From the NCBI GenBank assembly GCA_046594105.1, contig JBKJQB010000234.1, forward strand, positions 1 to 63,150: a stretch of DNA of 63,150 nucleotides, given 5' to 3'. Position numbers and translations under genes: made by a program. Shown one piece after another: positions 21,891 to 29,262 of this stretch. The stretch's first letter is position 1. Every line of letters begins with the position of its first letter. Under the pieces are notes generated by a model. That model did not search any database and was not told the origin of the DNA. It saw nothing but the letters and a program-made list of their open reading frames with translations. Origin of the DNA: JBDSGC01 sp046594105. GTDB taxonomy: Bacteria; Acidobacteriota; Thermoanaerobaculia; Gp7-AA8.

Positions 21891-22268
21891 TCATCGGCTC
21901 TTGCCGTCGGGAGCGCCCGCGCGTTGAAGTGCGCGCTGAAGATCGACACTGTAATCCAGATACGAAGCGGCCGCGGCGGCTGGTTTGACGTTGACCACGT
22001 AGTCGAAATGACGCGCGTCCAGCCCCAGCGGTTCGCGCTGACGACGATACGTTTCCCGAGTCCAGCGCTTGAGGCGATTGCGGACCACCGCACCGCCGAG
22101 CTTCTTGGTCGCGGTCACGCCAAGGCGCGAGTGCGCGAGGTCGTTACCCGAGAAGAAGACGACGCAGTATCGGGAAAACATCTTCCGGCCCGCCTCATAG
22201 ACATGCAGAAACTCGCGACGTTTCGCGAGCCTCATGCTTCTGGGCAGGGCCTGCGAAGGCAGCTCCAC
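21891..22268 (-). CDS. rnpA: Ribonuclease P protein component
   Basis: 125 aa from a GTG at 22268; binds RnpB RNA for tRNA 5' maturation. Conserved RLAKRREFLHVYEAG and the RNR motif VVRNRLKRWTRETYR. The alternative ATG at 22235 would cut off the LPRS before the first conserved helix, so I prefer the GTG. Neither has a clear Shine-Dalgarno. Open frame extends to 22463 but overlaps rpmH. Confidence 0.88.
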   Translation of the reverse strand: MELPSQALPRSMRLAKRREFLHVYEAGRKMFSRYCVVFFSGNDLAHSRLGVTATKKLGGAVVRNRLKRWTRETYRRQREPLGLDARHFDYVVNVKPAAAAASYLDYSVDLQRALQRAGAPDGKSR

Positions 22269-22404
22269 TGATTGCTTCTGCGGGCGCGGGGCCGCGCCAG
22301 TCCGCCGTTCTCGCACGATCAATGCTGCTCGCACCGGGCATTGTCGCAGCCGTCCAGCAGCGGATGCTTCTCTGGCGGCGACAGGAACGCTTGAAGGGGA
22401 CAGG

Positions 22405-22539
22405 CTAGACGGCGAGGCGCTTGCGGCCTTTGCGGCGGCGCCGCGACAGCACTGCCTGACCATCCTTGGTCCGCATCCGGACCAGGAAGCCGTGCGTGCG
22501 TTTGCGACGGCGGTTGTTTGGCTGAAATGTACGCTTCAT
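22405..22539 (-). CDS. rpmH: 50S ribosomal protein L34
   Basis: 44 aa, complete: starts MKRTFQPNNRRRKRTHGFL and ends RRRRKGRKRLAV. An AGAGGG ribosome-binding site lies 10 bases upstream. First gene of the leftward origin operon. Confidence 0.97.
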   Translation of the reverse strand: MKRTFQPNNRRRKRTHGFLVRMRTKDGQAVLSRRRRKGRKRLAV

Positions 22540-22570
22540 GTTGAGTGAACCCTCTGAAAGGAAAGCGGTG

Positions 22571-22597
22571 AGTGTAGCGCGGTCCGGTATTCGACAA
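22571..22597 (-). promoter_or_regulatory. Possible rpmH promoter
   Basis: TTGTCG (22597-22592) and TACACT (22576-22571) with a short 15-bp spacer, 31 bp before rpmH. The spacing is suboptimal, so this is tentative. Confidence 0.35.
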
Positions 22598-22721
22598 ATC
22601 GAACCGCAAGCGACGGGCCTCAACGTGAGCCCCTGGTGCCCTATTCCACGCACCGGTCAAGGCTCCCATCGGTCCTTCTTTCCGTCCGTGGGGATCTCAA
22701 TTCCTTCCCCCAGCAGATCCC

Positions 22722-22750
22722 TTGGGAGTCGGTTTGTGCTGTGCTAGACT
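22722..22750 (+). promoter_or_regulatory. Probable dnaA promoter
   Basis: TTGGGA (22722-22727), 17-bp spacer, TAGACT (22745-22750) with an extended TG at 22742-22743. It lies 80 bp before the dnaA ATG and just upstream of DnaA-box-like sequences. Confidence 0.6.
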
Positions 22751-22773
22751 CCCGCTCCCGTTTTCCGTCCGCG

Positions 22774-22804
22774 ATTTCCACAGATGTGGAAAAGTTGTGG
22801 ATTT
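22774..22804. promoter_or_regulatory. DnaA-box cluster in dnaA leader
   Basis: Three box-like 9-mers are packed together. ATTTCCACA (22774-22782) has one mismatch to TTWTNCACA. TTTTCCACA lies on the minus strand (22793-22785) with no mismatch. AAATCCACA lies on the minus strand (22804-22796) with two mismatches. Position between promoter and ATG suggests autoregulation of dnaA, part of the origin, or both. Confidence 0.6.
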
Positions 22805-22830
22805 TCAGAAGGATAGGCCGTTCCCGCCCG

Positions 22831-24138
22831 ATGAATCTCTGGAAGCAAGTGCTCGACCGTCTGGAGGAGTCCATCGACCGGACGGAGTACGAGAACTGGT
22901 TTGTCCCTACCCGCTTTCTTGCTCAGAAAGGGGACACCATTGACGTGGGCGTTCCCTCCCAGCGGTTCATCGACGTCATCCGCGATCGATACGCCTCCCA
23001 GATTCGCTCGATCCTTGACGAGCTGTCCACCGATCGTCTGAACCTTCACCTCATCGCGGAGCGCCAGGAACCAGGGGCCGAAAGCACACCACAGCTCCTG
23101 CCCCCGGCCGCTGAGCTCCCCTCTTCAATCTTCAATCCCCGCTACCGCTTCGAAACGTTTGTGGTCGGAAAATCCAACGAGCTCGCCTTCGCCGCATCGA
23201 AGTCGATCTCCGAGAATCCCAGCGGCTCGTTCAATCCCCTCTTCATCTACGGAGGGGCCGGCCTCGGCAAGACGCATCTCATTCAGGCCATCGGTCAGGA
23301 GATCCGCAGCAAAGGACGACGGCTGAAGGTGGTCTACATGTCGGCCGACTCATTCGTCACCGAGTTGATCACCTCGATCCGCTACGACCGCATGCAGCAG
23401 TTTCGTGACCGCTACCGGTCGGTCGATGCGTTGCTACTCGATGACATCCAGTTTCTGGCGGGCAAGGAACGGACGCAGGAAGAGTTCTTCCACACCTTCA
23501 ACGCGCTCTACGAAGCGCAGAAGCAGATCGTGTTCACCTCCGACGCGCCGCCCAAAGACATTCCCACGCTCGAGGAACGGCTCCGCTCCCGTTTCGAATG
23601 GGGACTGATCGCCGATATCCAGCCGCCGGACCTGGAAACGAAAGTGGCCATCCTGCGAAAGAAAGCGGAAGAGAAGAAGCTCGACTTGCCCCATGAGGTC
23701 GCGCTGTTCATCGCCGAGCGGGTTCGATCGAACATCCGCGAACTGGAAGGACACCTCAATCGCGTCACCGCATTTGCTTCCCTCACCGGCAATCGGGTGT
23801 CCATCGATCTGGCAAAGGAAGCGCTCAAGGATCTGCTGTCGAAAGACAACAAGCCGATCACATCGACGGAAATCCAAAAGGTGGTGGCAGCGCACTACGG
23901 CATCAAGGTCTCCGATCTGAAATCGAAATCCAATTCGCGGCCCATCGCCTACCCGCGCCAGGTAGCGATGTATATCTGCAAGCAACTCACCGATCTGTCC
24001 TATCCGGAAATCGGCAAGCAGTTCAACAACAAGCACCACTCCACGGTCATGTACTCGGTGGAGAAGATCGAGCAGCTGATGCAGGACGACCAGCAGGTCG
24101 CGCGCACGATTGAGATGCTGACCAAGCAGTTCCGCTGA
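22831..24138 (+). CDS. dnaA: Chromosomal replication initiator DnaA
   Basis: 435 aa from ATG 22831 (MNLWKQVLDRLEESI). Domain I at the N-terminus, a short linker, AAA+ domain with GGAGLGKTHLIQAIG and LLLDDIQFLAGK, and the C-terminal DNA-binding domain with signature FNNKHHSTVMYSVEKI. The open frame begins at 22636 but that part covers promoter and boxes. Binds DnaA boxes and opens the origin. Confidence 0.97.
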   Translation: MNLWKQVLDRLEESIDRTEYENWFVPTRFLAQKGDTIDVGVPSQRFIDVIRDRYASQIRSILDELSTDRLNLHLIAERQEPGAESTPQLLPPAAELPSSIFNPRYRFETFVVGKSNELAFAASKSISENPSGSFNPLFIYGGAGLGKTHLIQAIGQEIRSKGRRLKVVYMSADSFVTELITSIRYDRMQQFRDRYRSVDALLLDDIQFLAGKERTQEEFFHTFNALYEAQKQIVFTSDAPPKDIPTLEERLRSRFEWGLIADIQPPDLETKVAILRKKAEEKKLDLPHEVALFIAERVRSNIRELEGHLNRVTAFASLTGNRVSIDLAKEALKDLLSKDNKPITSTEIQKVVAAHYGIKVSDLKSKSNSRPIAYPRQVAMYICKQLTDLSYPEIGKQFNNKHHSTVMYSVEKIEQLMQDDQQVARTIEMLTKQFR

Positions 24139-24373
24139 GCCTGCGGAAAGGTCCTACGAAAAGCTGTGGAAGGTTCGACCCTCGGTCGGCGTCCCTCCGT
24201 GGCCTGCGGAAATCGCCTGCGTTTTCCGGCGCTTTTCCTCGACGAAACCCGCAGGTTCGCATGAGTGAGAACTGCTATACTTTCGAAACCTTTGCAGCCA
24301 ATCCTGTGTTTTTCCTCACGCACCCACTACCACTACTACTAAAAAGAAATACTCTGTTTTAAGGAAGAGGCGT
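24139..24373. other. oriC: Candidate replication origin (dnaA-dnaN interval) with DnaA-trio-like element
   Basis: 235 bp without a gene between dnaA and dnaN. At 24326-24341 the plus strand reads ACTACCACTACTACTA, so the complement is a run of 3'-GAT triplets (GAT GGT GAT GAT GAT). It is followed at once by an AT-rich stretch AAAAAGAAATACT. This is the layout of DnaA-trio unwinding elements. Only weak DnaA boxes are seen here (CCTTCCACA on the minus strand near 24163); better ones lie upstream of dnaA, so a bipartite origin is possible. Confidence 0.6.
24273..24281 (+). promoter_or_regulatory. Extended -10 promoter element before dnaN
   Basis: TGCTATACT: extended TG plus TATACT, 92 bp before the dnaN start. 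No good -35 box is visible at the expected distance. Confidence 0.4.
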
Positions 24374-25498
24374 ATGGAGCTCACTGTCGCGAAATCCGAT
24401 CTCCAGAAAGAGCTCCAGCTCTGTCAGGGGGTCGTGGAAAAACGTTCGACCATTCCCATCCTTTCGAACGTCCTTCTGAAGGCTGCCGATGGCCGGCTTC
24501 AGATCGCGGCCACCGATCTCGACGTCACCATCCTCAGCTCCTGTCCGGCGAAGATCACCACGCCCGGCGGCGTCACCATCGAGGCAAAACGACTCTTCGA
24601 TGTGGTTCGTTCTCTTCCCGATGACGACGTGCATATCGCCATGCAGGAAAACAACTCGATGCTCATCGAGTCGGGCACCGCGAAATTCCGCTTGCTCGGT
24701 TTGCCGGCCGATGACTACCCGACCCTTCCGACCGTCAACTCCAGCGACGCGTACATCCTGCCCCTGGCGGAATTGAAGACCATGGTGGGCAAGGTCAAGT
24801 TCGCCATCACGCATGAAGAAACCCGCTTTCAGCTCAACGGAGCGCTGCTGAAGATTCAGCCCTCAAAGATGGAGATGGTGGCCACCGACGGGCATCGCAT
24901 GGCGCTCATCAATTTCCCGCAGGGCAACGGAAAATCGAAATCCGCCGAGCTGACCATCCTGATTCCGAGGAAAGCGCTGGAGGAGATCCTGCGGCTGGAG
25001 TCGGGCGAAGACGGAGTGGTGCGCTTTGGCGTGTCCGAGAACCACCTGTTCTTCGAGGCGGGAGAGCGTCGCTTACTGGCGCGCATGATCGACGTGAACT
25101 TCCCGAACTACATGGAAGTCATCGCCCGCGACAATGACCGGCATGTCATGGTTGACCGCGAGCGTCTCCTGGCGACGATCCGGCGTATTTCGCTGGTAGC
25201 GAACGAACGGACGCGCGCCGTTCGTTTCGACTTTGCGCCTGGGAAGCTCACGGTTTCCTCCACGAATCCGGAACTGGGAGATGCTCGGGAAACAGTTCCC
25301 ATCGACTACGCGGGCAACCCCTTCTTCGTGGGATTGAACGCTGCCTACGTCACTGACTTTCTGAGCGCAGTGGATACGCCGAGCGTGGCCCTCGATCTGA
25401 AGGACGAGAACAGCCAGTGCATCGGCCGCCCGTCGAAGAACGACGATGACCTGCCCTACGAGTACCTCTACGTCGTCATGCCGATGCGGCTGGCCTGA
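24374..25498 (+). CDS. dnaN: DNA polymerase III beta subunit (sliding clamp)
   Basis: 374 aa with three repeated clamp domains. Typical segments are KRSTIPILSNVLL at the start, ATDGHRMAL in the middle and the C-terminal YEYLYVVMPMRL. Strong ribosome-binding sequence AAGGAAGAGG just upstream. Normal length. Confidence 0.97.
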   Translation: MELTVAKSDLQKELQLCQGVVEKRSTIPILSNVLLKAADGRLQIAATDLDVTILSSCPAKITTPGGVTIEAKRLFDVVRSLPDDDVHIAMQENNSMLIESGTAKFRLLGLPADDYPTLPTVNSSDAYILPLAELKTMVGKVKFAITHEETRFQLNGALLKIQPSKMEMVATDGHRMALINFPQGNGKSKSAELTILIPRKALEEILRLESGEDGVVRFGVSENHLFFEAGERRLLARMIDVNFPNYMEVIARDNDRHVMVDRERLLATIRRISLVANERTRAVRFDFAPGKLTVSSTNPELGDARETVPIDYAGNPFFVGLNAAYVTDFLSAVDTPSVALDLKDENSQCIGRPSKNDDDLPYEYLYVVMPMRLA

Positions 25499-25564
25499 GG
25501 GAGCGCCCTCGGCGGTGCTGATCAGTCCCCGGGCGACTGCCGGATCCAGGTCCACAGTCCCGTC

Positions 25565-26638
25565 ATGATCCTGCGATCTCTCACCGCTCAGGATTTTCGC
25601 AATCTCGATCAGGCGGAGATTCTTTTTCATCCGCAGGCGAACCTGATCGTGGGCCAGAACGGGCAGGGCAAGACCAACCTGCTGGAGGCCATTTACTTTC
25701 TGGCCACCACGAAGTCGTTTCGGACTTCGAGGATCGGCAGCCTGTTCCGCTTCGGCGCCACCAGCGTCTTTGCCTCCGGCACCCTCCATCGTTTCGGCGT
25801 GGAGAAAACGCTTTCGGTCGGACTGGAAGGAGGCGAGTCGCGACGACGTGCGCTTCTGGTGAATGGCCAGCGGGTCTCTCTCTCCACCTATGTCAACACG
25901 ATGAGCGTCTTCGCCTACTCAGCGGCACGGCTGGAGATCCTGCGTGGGACTCCTGACGAGCGGCGCCGATTCCTCGATCGAGGAATCGCCAGCGTGGATC
26001 ATGGATATCTGGATCGGGTGACCCGGTATGCGCGCGTGCTCAAGCAGCGCAACGCGTTGCTGCAGAGCGGCCACGCCAGCCGATCCGCGCTCGACGCCTG
26101 GGATGAGGAGTTCGTGCAGGCGGCGACGGCGCTGCAGGAGGCCCGCGCGGCCTACACGGTCGCTCTCTTTGACTCGTTCCGGGCCATCGTCCAGGAGCAT
26201 CACTATCGGGTGCCCAACGTACGGATGGACTATCGCCCATCGTCCGTTGTCGAGTTGCGCACCTTGCGACCGCAGGAGCTGCGCGCGCGGGTCTCTCTGG
26301 CTGGTCCTCAGCGGGATTTGCTGGAGTTCACGGTCGACGGCCGGCCCGTTTCGGAGGTGCTTTCCGGCGGTGAGCAGAAGATGATCGTGCTGTTTCTTAA
26401 ATTCGCCAAGCTCGCCCTGTTTCGACGTCGTTACGATGAGCCAGCGTTGTTTCTGCTCGACGACATCGACGCCGAATTGGACCTGGAGATTCTGGAGACT
26501 CTACTCTCTCGTCTACCGCTGGCCACGCAGGTTTTTGCGACCTCGGCGAAGGATCGATTTCTGCGCACGCTGGAAGCAGGACCTCACCGACGCTTAATGG
26601 TTGAAAATGGGCGGGTTACGTTGGCCGGCAATTCGTAA
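25565..26638 (+). CDS. recF: DNA replication and repair protein RecF
   Basis: 357 aa SMC-like ATPase for gap repair. Walker A VGQNGQGKTNLLEAIYFL, signature VLSGGEQKMIVLFLKFA and Walker B LFLLDDIDAELD. In the conserved dnaN-recF-gyrB order, 66 bp after dnaN. Confidence 0.95.
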   Translation: MILRSLTAQDFRNLDQAEILFHPQANLIVGQNGQGKTNLLEAIYFLATTKSFRTSRIGSLFRFGATSVFASGTLHRFGVEKTLSVGLEGGESRRRALLVNGQRVSLSTYVNTMSVFAYSAARLEILRGTPDERRRFLDRGIASVDHGYLDRVTRYARVLKQRNALLQSGHASRSALDAWDEEFVQAATALQEARAAYTVALFDSFRAIVQEHHYRVPNVRMDYRPSSVVELRTLRPQELRARVSLAGPQRDLLEFTVDGRPVSEVLSGGEQKMIVLFLKFAKLALFRRRYDEPALFLLDDIDAELDLEILETLLSRLPLATQVFATSAKDRFLRTLEAGPHRRLMVENGRVTLAGNS

Positions 26639-26782
26639 GAAAAGCCTCCGGAAACAGGCAATTCCGCGGTACAATTTGGCGTTCCACTTGACGGCGACAC
26701 CCTCGAAATTCCGGCTCGTTGCGAAACGCGCCGCCCTGCCGAGCAAATAACCCAAAAGAAGGCGCCGAGGAAGCACATCCGG

Positions 26783-29170
26783 ATGGCTGAAAACTACACC
26801 GCAGAAGACATCAAAGTCCTCAGAGGACTCGACGCCGTGCGCAAGCGCCCTGGCATGTACATCGGCGACACCGATGACATCACCGGGCTGCATCACATGG
26901 TTTACGAAGTGGTCGACAACGCGATCGACGAGGCTCTGGCAGGCTACGCCGACCGTGTTTCTGTGGTCGTGCATTCCGACAACTCGGTGACTGTGGAAGA
27001 CAACGGCCGCGGCATTCCTGTGGACATGCACAAGGAAGAGGGTCGCTCGGCCGCCGAAGTGATCATGACCGAGCTGCACGCCGGCGGAAAATTCGACAAC
27101 AACTCGTACAAAGTGTCCGGCGGACTCCATGGCGTCGGGGTGTCCGTGGTCAACTTTCTCTCCGAGTGGCTGGAGCTGGAGATTCATCGCGACGGACACG
27201 TGTGGCGTCAGCGCTACGAGCGCGGTGTTCCGAAGCACAGCATCGTGAAGGGCGAGAAAACGCAGAGGTTGGGCACCAAGGTCAGCTTTCTGGCTGACAC
27301 GCAGATTTTCTCGATCACCGAGATGAATTTCGAGACCCTCTCGCAGCGGCTGCGCGAGCTCGCTTTCCTGAACAGCGGAGTGCTGATCGAGATCCGCGAT
27401 GAGCGCTCAGAGAAAAAGCACGAGTTCCGCTACGAGGGCGGGATCGTCTCGTTCGTCAAAGACATCAACAAAGCGAAGACGCCGCTGCACGACGAGCCGA
27501 TCTTCATCCGCGACGAAAAAGATGGAGAGGGTGTGGAGATCGCCCTGCAGTGGAACGAAGGCTATAGCGAGAACATCTTCTGCTTCACCAACACCATCAA
27601 GAATCTCGATGGCGGAACGCATCTGGTCGGCTTCAAGGCTGCTCTGACCCGCACCATGAACAAGTACATCGAAGAGTCAGGCATCCTGCAGAAGCTCAAG
27701 ATTTCCATCGAGGGCGACGACATCCGCGAAGGGCTGGCCGCCATCGTCTCGGTCAAGGTTCGCGATCCAAAATTCTCCTCGCAAACCAAGGACAAGCTCG
27801 TTTCCTCACACGTCAAAACGTGGGTGGAGCAAGTGGTCGGCGAGCGCCTCGGCGAGTTCCTGGAAGAAAACCCGCGCGAAGTCCGTCGCATCGTCGACAA
27901 GGTCATCGAGGCTGCTCGTGCACGCGAAGCGGCACGAAAAGCCCGCGACCTGACCCGTCGCAAGGGCGCGCTGGACTCCGCGTCACTCCCCGGAAAACTG
28001 GCGGACTGTCAGGAGCGCGATCCCCGGTTCTGCGAGATCTACTTCGTGGAGGGCGACTCGGCAGGAGGGTCGGCCAAGCAGGGACGGGACCGGCGCTTCC
28101 AGGCCATCCTTCCGCTGAAGGGCAAGATCCTGAACGTCGAGCGGGCCAGGCTGGACAAGATGCTTTCCTCGGAAGAAATCCGGCTGATGATCACCGCCCT
28201 GGGAACCGGAATCGGGGCGGGCGATTTCAACATCGGCAAGCTCCGCTACCACCGCATCATCATCATGACGGACGCCGATGTCGACGGGTCTCACATCCGC
28301 ACACTGATCCTGACGTTTTTCTTCCGCTACATGCGGGAGGTGATCGAGCGGGGGCACCTGTTCATCGCCCAGCCGCCACTGTTCAAAGTGTCGCAGGGAA
28401 AGAAGGACAGCTACGTAAAGGATGAGCTGGAGCTTTCCCGCTTCCTGCTCGCCCGCGTTTCCGAGAACATCGAGGTCTCCACGAGCGCCGGCACCGCGGT
28501 ACGGAGCGATGCGCTGGTGGGCATGGTGCAACGGATGGAAGAATACCGGGGCCACGGGCGCAAGCTGCAGTCTCGCGGAGTTCCCCGGGAAGCCATCGAT
28601 CTTCTGTTCAAGGAAGGCTTCAACGATCGCGCTGCCCTGGGGGACAGGGAACGTCTCGATGCCCTGGTCGAAGCGCTGCAGCAGGATGGTTTCGAGCACG
28701 TGCGCCACATGACCGATGAAATCACCGAGACGCCGAAACTGCAGTTCCAGGTCGGCAACAATGGCAACGGACGCAAGATCACCATCGACAGCGAGTTTCT
28801 GTCTCAGTACGACTTCCGGCAGATGGCGAAGGCCCAGGAGCAACTGGCGCTAGTAGGCCTGGCGCCCTACACCCTCCGCCATGGCGACGACGCAACGGTT
28901 TTCGGCTCGATCGACGAGCTCGTCGAGCGGATCTACGAGCTGGCCAAGAAGGGGCTGGCCATCAGCCGCTACAAAGGCCTGGGCGAAATGAACCCCGAGC
29001 AGCTCTGGGAAACCACCATGAATCCTGAAACACGGCGCCTGCTCCAGGTCACCATCGAAGATGCCATCGGTGCCGACGCGCTGTTCACGGTGCTGATGGG
29101 CGATCTGGTCGAACCACGACGGCAGTTCATTCAGGACAACGCTCTGGAAGTGAAGAATCTGGACATCTGA
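26783..29170 (+). CDS. gyrB: DNA gyrase subunit B
   Basis: 795 aa. GHKL ATPase (NAIDEALAGYAD, EDNGRGIPVDMH, GGLHGVGVSVVN), transducer, TOPRIM (VEGDSAGGSAKQGRDR, DADVDGSHIRTL) and the tail with YKGLGEMNPEQLWETTM. A region of about 150 aa between TOPRIM motifs fits the long Gram-negative form. The 144-bp upstream gap has a weak TACAAT at 26670. Confidence 0.97.
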   Translation: MAENYTAEDIKVLRGLDAVRKRPGMYIGDTDDITGLHHMVYEVVDNAIDEALAGYADRVSVVVHSDNSVTVEDNGRGIPVDMHKEEGRSAAEVIMTELHAGGKFDNNSYKVSGGLHGVGVSVVNFLSEWLELEIHRDGHVWRQRYERGVPKHSIVKGEKTQRLGTKVSFLADTQIFSITEMNFETLSQRLRELAFLNSGVLIEIRDERSEKKHEFRYEGGIVSFVKDINKAKTPLHDEPIFIRDEKDGEGVEIALQWNEGYSENIFCFTNTIKNLDGGTHLVGFKAALTRTMNKYIEESGILQKLKISIEGDDIREGLAAIVSVKVRDPKFSSQTKDKLVSSHVKTWVEQVVGERLGEFLEENPREVRRIVDKVIEAARAREAARKARDLTRRKGALDSASLPGKLADCQERDPRFCEIYFVEGDSAGGSAKQGRDRRFQAILPLKGKILNVERARLDKMLSSEEIRLMITALGTGIGAGDFNIGKLRYHRIIIMTDADVDGSHIRTLILTFFFRYMREVIERGHLFIAQPPLFKVSQGKKDSYVKDELELSRFLLARVSENIEVSTSAGTAVRSDALVGMVQRMEEYRGHGRKLQSRGVPREAIDLLFKEGFNDRAALGDRERLDALVEALQQDGFEHVRHMTDEITETPKLQFQVGNNGNGRKITIDSEFLSQYDFRQMAKAQEQLALVGLAPYTLRHGDDATVFGSIDELVERIYELAKKGLAISRYKGLGEMNPEQLWETTMNPETRRLLQVTIEDAIGADALFTVLMGDLVEPRRQFIQDNALEVKNLDI

Positions 29171-29262
29171 CGCGCCGCGGCGCACCGGCAGAGTGAACGC
29201 GCGAGAGCTCGGCAACCAGCGATGGTGCCCTGCGACCTCTGCGATGACTACCCAAAAAAACC

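Noticed and set aside
22636..22830. 65-residue N-terminal extension of DnaA
   Set aside because: It covers the promoter and DnaA boxes; family sequence starts at MNLWKQVL.
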